Source: Neptuniibacter halophilus | GTDB taxonomy: Bacteria > Pseudomonadota > Gammaproteobacteria > Pseudomonadales > Balneatricaceae | DNA length: 64,000 nt | Assembly: GCF_030295765.1 (NCBI RefSeq) | Contig: NZ_AP027292.1 | Coordinates: 3,038,001 to 3,102,000 of the forward strand | Direction: 5' to 3' | Shown: positions 57,283 to 64,000 of the stretch, one piece after another | How positions within the stretch are numbered: the first letter of the stretch is position 1 | Layout of the letters: the number at the start of each line of letters is the position of its first letter | Notes under the pieces: generated by a model | Databases searched by the model: none | The model's input: the letters and a program-made list of their open reading frames with translations, nothing else | What the model was told of the DNA's origin: nothing | Program-made: the position numbers and the translations under genes

Positions 57283-58587
57283 ATGAGTCACAGTGATCTG
57301 TATCGCAACGACGCGGTTTGCGAAGCATTTTTTACCCAGAATCTGGCTGAGCGTGATGCTGAGCTGATCGCCGCAGTTAATGAAGAGTTTGATCGTCAGG
57401 AGCAGCAGATTGAGCTGATCGCTTCTGAAAATATTGTCTCTAAAGCGGTAATGCAGGCGCAGGGCACCGTACTGACCAACAAGTACGCGGAAGGTTATCC
57501 GGGGCGTCGTTATTACGGCGGTTGTGAATTTGTTGATAAGGCTGAGGCGCTGGCGATTGAGCGGGCTAAAGCGCTGTTTGGTTGTGAATACATTAATGTT
57601 CAGCCGCACTCCGGTGCGCAGGCTAACGGTGCGGTGATGCTGGCACTGTTGCAGCCGGGTGATACGGTGCTGGGGATGTCGCTGGATGCCGGTGGTCACC
57701 TGACTCACGGCGCACGTCCTGCGTTGTCCGGTAAGTGGTTTAATGCGGTGCAGTACGGTGTGTCCGAAAAAGACTGTCGGATCGATTACGATGCGGTGGA
57801 GCAACTGGCTGAAGAGTGCCAGCCAAAGCTGATCATCGCCGGCGGTTCTGCGATTCCACGTGAGATCGACTTTGCCCGTTTCCGCAAAATTGCTGACAAA
57901 GTGGGCGCTTACCTGATGGTGGATATGGCGCACATCGCCGGTCTGGTGGCGACAGGTGCACATCCTTCGCCGCTGCCGCATGCGGATGTGGTAACGACAA
58001 CCACCCACAAAACCCTGCGCGGCCCTCGCGGTGGCATGATTCTGTCCAACGATCTGGAGCTGGGTAAAAAGATCAACTCTGCGGTATTCCCGGGTCTGCA
58101 GGGCGGCCCGCTGATGCACGTAATCGCGGCTAAAGCCGTGGCGTTCGGTGAAGCGCTGCGTCCTGAGTTTAAAACTTACATTGAACAGGTGGTTGAGAAC
58201 GCCAAAGTGCTGGCAGGTGTCATGGTTGAGCGCGGTTGTGACATCGTAACCGGTGGCACCGACACTCACCTGATGCTGGTTGATCTGCGCCCTAAAGGGC
58301 TCAAAGGCAACATCGTTGAAGAAGCACTGGAGCGGGCCGGTATTACCTGTAACAAGAACGGTATTCCGTTTGATCCGGAAAAACCGATGGTCACCTCCGG
58401 TATTCGTCTGGGTACGCCGGCAGGCACCAGCCGTGGTTTTGGTGCTGAGGAGTTCCGTCAGATCGGTAATCTGATCAGTGATGTGCTGGATGGGCTGGCA
58501 GCCAATCCTGAAGATAATTCAAACGTTGAAGCGGAAGTGCGTGCGCAGGTTGAAGCGCTGTGCCAGAAATTCCCGCTGTATCGATAA
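57283..58587 (+). CDS. glyA: Serine hydroxymethyltransferase
   Basis: A 434-residue PLP enzyme that interconverts serine and glycine with tetrahydrofolate. The PLP lysine is K243 in [11 protein letters not shown]; the [23 protein letters not shown] and [11 protein letters not shown] motifs are also intact. The gene is 49 bases after sdaA and 36 before gcvH. Because it is in a glycine-catabolic cluster, it may be a paralogue of the house-keeping glyA, which cannot be checked from this window. It is slightly longer than E. coli GlyA (417). Confidence 0.96.
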   Translation: MSHSDLYRNDAVCEAFFTQNLAERDAELIAAVNEEFDRQEQQIELIASENIVSKAVMQAQGTVLTNKYAEGYPGRRYYGGCEFVDKAEALAIERAKALFGCEYINVQPHSGAQANGAVMLALLQPGDTVLGMSLDAGGHLTHGARPALSGKWFNAVQYGVSEKDCRIDYDAVEQLAEECQPKLIIAGGSAIPREIDFARFRKIADKVGAYLMVDMAHIAGLVATGAHPSPLPHADVVTTTTHKTLRGPRGGMILSNDLELGKKINSAVFPGLQGGPLMHVIAAKAVAFGEALRPEFKTYIEQVVENAKVLAGVMVERGCDIVTGGTDTHLMLVDLRPKGLKGNIVEEALERAGITCNKNGIPFDPEKPMVTSGIRLGTPAGTSRGFGAEEFRQIGNLISDVLDGLAANPEDNSNVEAEVRAQVEALCQKFPLYR

Positions 58588-58623
58588 CAACCTGTGTAAC
58601 GAACGAGCTATAGGAAAATTATT

Positions 58624-59013
58624 ATGAGCATCCCTACTAACTATCTTTTTGCACCAAGCCATGAGTGGGTTCTGGATAACGGTGACGGCACTGTAACTCT
58701 GGGTATCTCCGATCACGCACAGGAACTGCTGGGTGATGTGGTTTTCGTTGAGCTGCCGGAAGTGGGCCGCGAAGTAAACGCGGGCGAAGAGTTCTCTCTG
58801 GTTGAGTCTGTTAAAGCGGCTTCCGACATCTATGCTTCAGTCTCCGGCGAAGTTATCGAAGTCAACGAAGCGCTGGAAGATTCTCCTGAAACCGTTAACG
58901 ACTCACCGTTCGGTGATGGCTGGATCGTTAAGATTAAACTGGCCGATGCGTCTGAGCTGGAAAACCTGCTGAACGCAGAAGCTTACCAGGCAACGATTGC
59001 TGAAGAAGCCTGA
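58624..59013 (+). CDS. gcvH: Glycine cleavage system H protein
   Basis: A 129-residue lipoyl-carrier protein. The lipoylated lysine is K64 in [10 protein letters not shown], within the [12 protein letters not shown] turn; the [15 protein letters not shown]-terminal block is conserved. It shuttles the aminomethyl group between GcvP and GcvT and is reloaded by Lpd, which is not encoded here. It lies 36 bases after glyA, with TAGGA upstream of the ATG. LipA (51472) would make its cofactor. Confidence 0.97.
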   Translation: MSIPTNYLFAPSHEWVLDNGDGTVTLGISDHAQELLGDVVFVELPEVGREVNAGEEFSLVESVKAASDIYASVSGEVIEVNEALEDSPETVNDSPFGDGWIVKIKLADASELENLLNAEAYQATIAEEA

Positions 59014-59084
59014 TTGATAGGCTGCGGCTGTGAAGGGTCTAATCAACTTTTCGGGTTGCAGCCTTTGTCCCCTTTCAGGTTTCC

Positions 59085-59104
59085 GGAGAGGCTTCGGCCT
59101 CTCC
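59085..59104 (+). promoter_or_regulatory. UUCG hairpin in the gcvH-gcvP gap
   Basis: GGAGAGGC-TTCG-GCCTCTCC is a perfect 8-bp stem with the extra-stable UUCG tetraloop. No T-run follows, so it is more likely an mRNA stability or processing element than a terminator. The gap is 186 bases. Confidence 0.5.
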
Positions 59105-59199
59105 AGCATACGCGGAGTGGTAGTGCAGGACCGCTTCGCACCCTTTAATTGATTGTTCTGAACGCACTTCAGAACAACGTGTTACCACAGGTTATTGTT

Positions 59200-62097
59200 A
59201 TGGCAGTAGAAACTCGTACCTTGAGTGATCTTCAGCAGGCGAATGAATTTACTCAGCGTCATATTGGTCCTGATTCCGAACAGACACAGGCGATGTTGTC
59301 TTATCTGGGGCTGAACAGTATCGAAGAACTGATGACGCAGACCGTGCCTGACTCAATCCGTCTGGATGATGCACTGGATATGGCTGATGGTGTGTCCGAA
59401 GCCGATGCGCTGGCGTATCTGAAACAGCTCGCGGCCAAAAACAAAGTTAATAAATCCTATATCGGGATGGGCTATAACAATACCCTGGTGCCAAACGTTA
59501 TCCTGCGTAACGTGATGGAAAATCCGGGCTGGTATACCGCATACACGCCTTATCAGCCAGAGATCGCTCAGGGGCGTCTGGAAGCGCTGCTGAATTTCCA
59601 GCAGATGGTAATGGACCTGACCGGTATGGATCTGGCCAACGCTTCCCTGCTGGATGAAGCCACTGCGGCTGCAGAGGCGATGACCCTTTGCAAGCGCTCC
59701 AACCGCAAAAAAACCAATACCTATTTTGTTGCCGACGATGTGCATCCACAGACCATCGACGTGATCAGAACCCGTGCCGAATACTTTGGTTACGAGGTTG
59801 TGGTGGGTAATCCGCTGACTGATCTGGAAGCGGCTGACCCGTTCGGTGTGCAGTTACAGTACCCGGGCACCTATGGTGATATCAGTGATATCAAAGCCGT
59901 GATCGATGCTGCGCATGGTCAGAAAGCGATGGTTTCAGTGGCAGCCGATATTCTGGCGCTGGTACTGCTGAAATCGCCGGGTGAACTGGGCGCGGATATT
60001 GTACTCGGTTCCTCTCAGCGTTTTGGTGTACCGATGGGCTTTGGTGGCCCGCACGCTGCATTCTTTGCCGCATCTGAAAAGCTGAAGCGTTCCGTCCCGG
60101 GTCGTATTATCGGTGTTTCCATTGATGCCAATGGTAATCAGGCACTGCGTATGGCAATGCAGACCCGTGAGCAGCATATTCGTCGTGAAAAGGCGACGTC
60201 CAATATCTGTACAGCTCAGGCGTTGCTGGCAAACATGGCTTCTTTCTATGTGGTGTACCACGGCCCTGAAGGTCTGAAGCGCATTGCTGAGCGTGTTCAT
60301 CGTCTGACTGCGATTCTGGCGAACGGCCTGAAAGCGAAAGGCGTGGCAGTTAACGATACTTACTTTGATACCCTGACCCTGACGCTGCCGGAAACCCAGG
60401 CGGTGATCTATCAGCGTGCACTGGATGCGGGTTGTAACCTGCGTCAGATCGGCACGGATAAGCTGGGTATCACGCTGGATGAAACCTCGCGCCCGGCCGA
60501 TGTGGCTGAACTGCTGGATGTGATTCTGGGGGCAGATCATGGCCTCAGCGTTGCTGCGCTGGATGCTGAGATCGTAGCGGGCGCTGCGACCGGTATTGCT
60601 GCTGAGATGCGCCGTGAAGACGCGATCCTGACGCATCCGACGTTCAACAGCTACCACAGCGAAACGGACATGCTGCGCTACATGAAGAAGCTGGAGAATA
60701 AAGACTACTCTCTGGTTCACGGCATGATCCCGCTCGGTTCCTGCACCATGAAGCTGAATGCGACTGCAGAGATGATTCCGGTGACCTGGCCTGAAATTGC
60801 CAACATGCACCCGTTTGCCCCGGCTGATCAGGTGCAGGGCTATCATCAGATGCTGAAAGAGCTGGAAGACCAGCTGGTTGAGATTACCGGTTACGATAAG
60901 GTTTCCCTGCAGCCAAACTCCGGTGCCTCCGGTGAATATGCCGGCTTGCTGGCGATCCGTAAGTATCACGAGTCGATTGGTGAAGGTCATCGTAATGTCT
61001 GTCTGATTCCATCTTCTGCCCACGGTACTAACCCGGCATCGGCAGCGATGATGGATATGAAGATCATCGTCACCAAGTGTGATGAGAAGGGTAACGTTGA
61101 TGTGGCGGATCTGCGTGCGCAGGCTGAGCTGCACAAAGATGACCTGTCCTGTCTGATGATTACCTACCCGTCTACTCACGGTGTGTATGAGGAAGATATC
61201 GTAGAGATCTGCGAAATCATCCACAAAAACGGCGGTCAGGTGTATATGGATGGTGCCAACATGAACGCGCAGGTGGGGATCTCCAAGCCCGGTCTGATCG
61301 GTTCTGACGTATCGCACCTGAACCTGCATAAAACTTTCGCAATCCCTCACGGTGGCGGCGGCCCGGGTATGGGGCCTATCGGTGTTAAGAGTCATCTGGC
61401 TCCGTTCCTGGCGAGCCACAAGGTCAGCCCGGTTGAAGGCCTGAATCCTGAAAACGGAGCGGTGGCTGCAGCGCCTTACGGTTCTGCATCGATTCTGCCG
61501 ATTACCTGGATGTACAACGTCATGCTGGGTAAATCCGGTCTTAAGGCTTCAACGCAGATGGCGATTCTGAACGCCAACTACATGACCGAGAAACTGGCTG
61601 AGCACTTCCCGGTACTCTACCGCGGCCGCAACAACAAAGTGGCCCATGAGTGCATCGTCGATATCCGTCCTCTGAAAGAGGAGAGTGGTGTTACTGAAGA
61701 AGATATTGCCAAGCGCCTGATGGATTACGGTTTCCACGCGCCGACCATGTCTTTCCCGGTAGCGGGCACGCTGATGATCGAGCCGACTGAATCTGAATCC
61801 AAGGTGGAGATTGATCGATTTGTCGATGCCATGGTGCAGATCCGCGCTGAGATCCGCAAAGTCCAGAGTGGTGAATGGCCTGCGGACAACAACCCGCTGT
61901 GCAATGCGCCACACACTCAGGCTGATGTCATGAGTGCGGTTTGGGAGCGTCCATACAGCCGTGAAGAGGCGGTGTTCCCGAATGAAGCGACCCGTCAGAA
62001 CAAGTTCTGGCCGATGAACAACCGTATCGACAATGTTTACGGTGACCGTAACTTTATCTGCTCCTGTCCGGGTATTGAAACCTATCAGGAAGACTAA
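59200..62097 (+). CDS. gcvP: Glycine dehydrogenase (decarboxylating), P protein
   Basis: A 965-residue single-chain GcvP. It decarboxylates glycine and transfers the aminomethyl group to the GcvH lipoyl arm. The PLP lysine lies in [20 protein letters not shown] in the C-terminal half; the N-terminal ERF-like half has RHIGPD and [10 protein letters not shown]. Length matches the fused (non-P1/P2) type. The start at 59200 ([11 protein letters not shown]) has a weak ribosome site, and the frame is open to 59149. It is the last gene of the plus-strand run. Confidence 0.96.
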   Translation: MAVETRTLSDLQQANEFTQRHIGPDSEQTQAMLSYLGLNSIEELMTQTVPDSIRLDDALDMADGVSEADALAYLKQLAAKNKVNKSYIGMGYNNTLVPNVILRNVMENPGWYTAYTPYQPEIAQGRLEALLNFQQMVMDLTGMDLANASLLDEATAAAEAMTLCKRSNRKKTNTYFVADDVHPQTIDVIRTRAEYFGYEVVVGNPLTDLEAADPFGVQLQYPGTYGDISDIKAVIDAAHGQKAMVSVAADILALVLLKSPGELGADIVLGSSQRFGVPMGFGGPHAAFFAASEKLKRSVPGRIIGVSIDANGNQALRMAMQTREQHIRREKATSNICTAQALLANMASFYVVYHGPEGLKRIAERVHRLTAILANGLKAKGVAVNDTYFDTLTLTLPETQAVIYQRALDAGCNLRQIGTDKLGITLDETSRPADVAELLDVILGADHGLSVAALDAEIVAGAATGIAAEMRREDAILTHPTFNSYHSETDMLRYMKKLENKDYSLVHGMIPLGSCTMKLNATAEMIPVTWPEIANMHPFAPADQVQGYHQMLKELEDQLVEITGYDKVSLQPNSGASGEYAGLLAIRKYHESIGEGHRNVCLIPSSAHGTNPASAAMMDMKIIVTKCDEKGNVDVADLRAQAELHKDDLSCLMITYPSTHGVYEEDIVEICEIIHKNGGQVYMDGANMNAQVGISKPGLIGSDVSHLNLHKTFAIPHGGGGPGMGPIGVKSHLAPFLASHKVSPVEGLNPENGAVAAAPYGSASILPITWMYNVMLGKSGLKASTQMAILNANYMTEKLAEHFPVLYRGRNNKVAHECIVDIRPLKEESGVTEEDIAKRLMDYGFHAPTMSFPVAGTLMIEPTESESKVEIDRFVDAMVQIRAEIRKVQSGEWPADNNPLCNAPHTQADVMSAVWERPYSREEAVFPNEATRQNKFWPMNNRIDNVYGDRNFICSCPGIETYQED

Positions 62098-62197
62098 GGA
62101 GCGAAAGCTCTGTCCGAATTCACTCATTGGCCACACTGCGCGCTGGCCGGTGAGTGGATAGTGGTCAGGCCTTTCGGGCCTGATCGCATCCCCCAGC

Positions 62198-62225
62198 CAG
62201 CCACCGGAGTTCGCTCCGGTGGCTG
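62198..62225. repeat. Perfect 12-bp stem with TTCG loop
   Basis: CAGCCACCGGAG and CTCCGGTGGCTG pair fully around TTCG. There is no T-run after it; it may protect the gcvP 3' end from exonucleases. Confidence 0.55.
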
Positions 62226-62308
62226 TGCCCTATAGCGGAAGTCAGCTCTCAGCTTCCGTCATAGCATTGTCCAATTTGGTGTGCCTCCAGCTTCGGCTGG
62301 TTGCTTTT

Positions 62309-62338
62309 GCGGGGTAGTTTCTACCCCGTTCTTTTTTC
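62309..62338 (+). terminator. Terminator of the sdaA-glyA-gcvHP run
   Basis: CGGGGTAG-TTT-CTACCCCG followed by TTCTTTTTTC, about 210 bases after gcvP. Confidence 0.85.
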
Positions 62339-62403
62339 AGTTTCCCTGTTCTGCTTTTTGATATCGCTTTTCGGCCTGAGACAGGCCTCCAACGGGCCAT
62401 TAT

Positions 62404-62428
62404 GGTAGGAGCGCGGTCTCCGCGCGAT
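62404..62428 (+). repeat. REP-like palindrome
   Basis: Identical 25-base core to the copies in the tandem duplication at 39413 and 39500 (starts GGTAGGAGCGCGG, ends CGCGAT). The 'CCTGAGAC' that precedes it by about 25 bases also occurs before the copies near 39555. Confidence 0.8.
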
Positions 62429-62476
62429 CAGAGGGCTTGGCGGGGTGAAGGTCTTCCCGGCCTGTTACCGGCCTTC

Positions 62477-63379
62477 CTACCCATCCGCCTGGCGATTCTG
62501 CTCCAGAATAAAATCTATCAGTGCCTGAGCCGGAGGTGTCAGGGATTTTTCTCTGAGCTTAACGATGCCCAGTCTTCGCAGTACGGTCGGGCGGGTCAGG
62601 GGAATAAAGCGCAATGTTTCGCTTTCCTGTGGAAAAGCATAGCGGGGCAGGGTGGTGATACCGAATCCGGCTTCGAGCATGGCGATCAGTGAGATCATAT
62701 TCGATACATAAAACTGCGATTGGCCAAGCAGTGGGCTCGCTTCGCTGTCCTCCAGCAGACGTGAGGTGCCATTACTGATCAGGCGGTGCGCCTGCAACGC
62801 TTCCCAGTGCAGTTCGGTTTTGTCTGCCAGTGGGTGAGTCTGCGGGCAGACCACGCCGATCTGGTCTTCCCAGATCTGGGTGAAATCTTTATCGGTATGT
62901 TCGTATTCATGGAACAGGTGACAGATACCAAAATCTACCTGCTGGTTCTCTACCATCTTTAAAACAGCATCGGAGTTGTCGTCAAAAAAGCTGATATGAA
63001 GCTCAGGGCTGCCGGCAATAAAGCGTTGCAGCAGATCCGGCAGCACCTGGCTGGCGATGGAAGGCACCGAGGCCAGACGCAGATGCCCGGTTTTATGCTC
63101 TGCCAGCAGCGCCATATCTTCAGACAGACGGTCATGGTGTTCGATCAGCTCTTTGGCTTTGGGCAGAAAGTGCTGACCAAAGGGGGTGAGTTCCGTTTTT
63201 GCGGTTTTTGCATTGCGCTTTTCAAACAACGCTTCGCCCAGCTTATTTTCCAGATCACGAATCGACAGTGAGATCGCCGGTTGGGTGCGATGGGCTTTTT
63301 CTGCCGCCGCATGAAATCCCTTCAGTTCAGCGACCCAGACAAAGTGGCGGAGTTGAGCAATTTTGAATTCGGGCAACAT
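62477..63379 (-). CDS. LysR-family transcriptional regulator
   Basis: A 300-residue LysR protein. The winged helix-turn-helix (about 8-66) contains FHAAAEKAHRTQPAISLSIRDLENKLGEALFE; the effector domain covers about 95-295 with two Rossmann-like lobes. It is divergent from the aldehyde dehydrogenase gene with 127 bases between. LysR regulators usually control the divergent gene, so it probably activates the dehydrogenase in response to its pathway substrate. The inducer is not predictable from sequence. Confidence 0.92.
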   Translation of the reverse strand: MLPEFKIAQLRHFVWVAELKGFHAAAEKAHRTQPAISLSIRDLENKLGEALFEKRNAKTAKTELTPFGQHFLPKAKELIEHHDRLSEDMALLAEHKTGHLRLASVPSIASQVLPDLLQRFIAGSPELHISFFDDNSDAVLKMVENQQVDFGICHLFHEYEHTDKDFTQIWEDQIGVVCPQTHPLADKTELHWEALQAHRLISNGTSRLLEDSEASPLLGQSQFYVSNMISLIAMLEAGFGITTLPRYAFPQESETLRFIPLTRPTVLRRLGIVKLREKSLTPPAQALIDFILEQNRQADG

Positions 63380-63437
63380 CGGTAACCCCCCGGCAGGTTG
63401 AATATATCCAAATGATAAAAAAAGCTTATCGCCGGAT

Positions 63438-63450
63438 ATTAATTATTAAT
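63438..63450. promoter_or_regulatory. Palindrome between lysR and the dehydrogenase gene
   Basis: ATTAATTATTAAT is a 13-base palindrome with a T-N11-A-like shape, within an AT-rich divergent region. A LysR site is plausible but the sequence is low in complexity. Confidence 0.4.
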
Positions 63451-63506
63451 TTTTATTATTAAAGCACGACGCCTAAGATGGAGCCAACAACATTTGGGAG
63501 GTTCCT

Positions 63507-64000
63507 ATGTCTGATTCTGTTTTTCGTAACTACATCGCCGGTGAGTGGGTAGAAGGTAACAATGGCAGTGTGGCGAATATCAGCCCGGCCGATACTAATG
63601 ATCTGATTGGCCACTACGCGCAGGCAGATAAAGCCCAGACTGAAGCTGCGATTGCGGCGGCTCATAAAGGTCAGGAGGCCTGGGCTCAGAGCGGGCTGGA
63701 GCAACGCTACTCCGTACTGATGGCAATAGGCGATGAGCTGATTGCGCGCAAAGATGAGCTGGGCCGGATTCTGGCACGGGAAGAGGGTAAGACTCTGGCT
63801 GAGGGGGTAGGCGAGACTTACCGGTCCGGACAGTTCTTCCACTATTACGCGGCAGAAGTGCTGCGTCAGATGGGCGAAACCGCCGACTCAGTGCGTCCGG
63901 GTATTGAGATCGAAACCCGTCGTGAGCCGGTCGGTGTGGTCGGTATTGTCACCCCCTGGAACTTTCCTACCGCGACCGGTGCCTGGAAGATCGCTCCGGC
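63507..64000 (+). CDS. NAD(P)-dependent aldehyde dehydrogenase (3' truncated)
   Basis: The first 164 residues of an aldehyde dehydrogenase superfamily enzyme. The start ATG at 63507 follows GGGAGG. The visible part has NYIAGEWVEG, a helix with REEGKTLAEGVGE and the REPVGVVGIVTPWNFPTATGAWKIAP segment that precedes the coenzyme-binding GxxxxG region. The active-site cysteine is beyond the window. The N-terminus resembles the 2,5-dioxovalerate/semialdehyde dehydrogenase group, but that cannot be confirmed. Presumably controlled by the divergent LysR protein. Confidence 0.9.
   Translation, partial: MSDSVFRNYIAGEWVEGNNGSVANISPADTNDLIGHYAQADKAQTEAAIAAAHKGQEAWAQSGLEQRYSVLMAIGDELIARKDELGRILAREEGKTLAEGVGETYRSGQFFHYYAAEVLRQMGETADSVRPGIEIETRREPVGVVGIVTPWNFPTATGAWKIAP

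Larger units (their letters stand above)
62098..62476. other. Intergenic region after gcvP
   Basis: These 379 bases hold, in order: a TCAGGCC-GGCCTGA hairpin (62165-62183), a 12-bp perfect stem with TTCG loop (62198-62225), a strong terminator (62309-62338) and a REP-like palindrome (62404-62428). No coding frame is convincing. Confidence 0.6.

Noticed and set aside
59935..61419. Minus-strand frame of 494 codons opposite gcvP
   Set aside because: Shadow of gcvP; no domain or start signal.

Overview
The window is chromosomal DNA of a marine gammaproteobacterium, most likely an Oceanospirillaceae-type genus (Amphritea, Neptunomonas and Marinobacterium are the sort I have in mind). That placement is an inference from gene content: a Vibrio/Oceanospirillales-type second EF-G, ThrH, an AcnD/PrpF-type methylcitrate pathway, monofunctional HisI, and REP-like intergenic palindromes. 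Coding density is high, codon use looks uniform, and I see no prophage, integrase, insertion sequence, CRISPR array, rRNA or tRNA. It reads as core metabolism with some accessory content.

Layout. 1-7.5 kb: end of a glutamine amidotransferase, a chemoreceptor, thpR, dusC followed by the AmmeMemoRadiSam B and A proteins, then a cupin/macro-domain pair and a GFA-type zinc protein. 7.5-10.3 kb: ibpA with a sigma32-like promoter and a ROSE-like RNA thermometer, a DUF2185 protein, a DUF4197 protein and a hot-dog thioesterase. 10.3-21.2 kb: a membrane diguanylate cyclase, metH, panD behind a structured leader, thrH, an HD-GYP protein, a periplasmic binding protein and pabB. 21.4-29.5 kb: propionate catabolism by the 2-methylcitrate cycle (gntR-prpB-prpC-acnD-prpF), preceded by an alpha/beta hydrolase whose upstream region shares the operator palindrome of the gntR promoter. 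29.7-43 kb: DUF4253/TetR, a lipoprotein metallo-hydrolase, the second EF-G, a LysE-type exporter, miaE, lpxH-ppiB, glnS, an 87-bp tandem duplication carrying a REP-like palindrome, a TetR/GST pair and a chemoreceptor gene with a frameshift. 43-50 kb: orphan hypA-hypB, hisI, a PhoD-like phosphatase, a TatD-associated-type radical SAM protein, a second periplasmic binding protein and a small conserved-looking protein.

49.9-62.1 kb is a glycine/serine/one-carbon island. An AGCS amino-acid:Na+ symporter, gcvT, lipA, an orphan sarcosine-oxidase-gamma-like gene and thrB lie on the minus strand; sdaA, glyA, gcvH and gcvP lie on the plus strand. A 722-bp divergent region between the halves carries one near-identical GTTTCC-type palindrome on each side. 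Together these genes take up small amino acids, interconvert serine and glycine, deaminate serine to pyruvate and cleave glycine, with LipA making the lipoyl group that GcvH needs. The window ends with a LysR regulator divergent from a truncated aldehyde dehydrogenase.

No single locus stands out as an unmistakable new system. The best leads are the orphan SoxG-like gene in the glycine-cleavage cluster, the structured panD leader, the orphan hypAB with its structured upstream region, the paired palindromes of the gcv/sda island, and the AmmB/AmmA pair without its radical SAM partner nearby.
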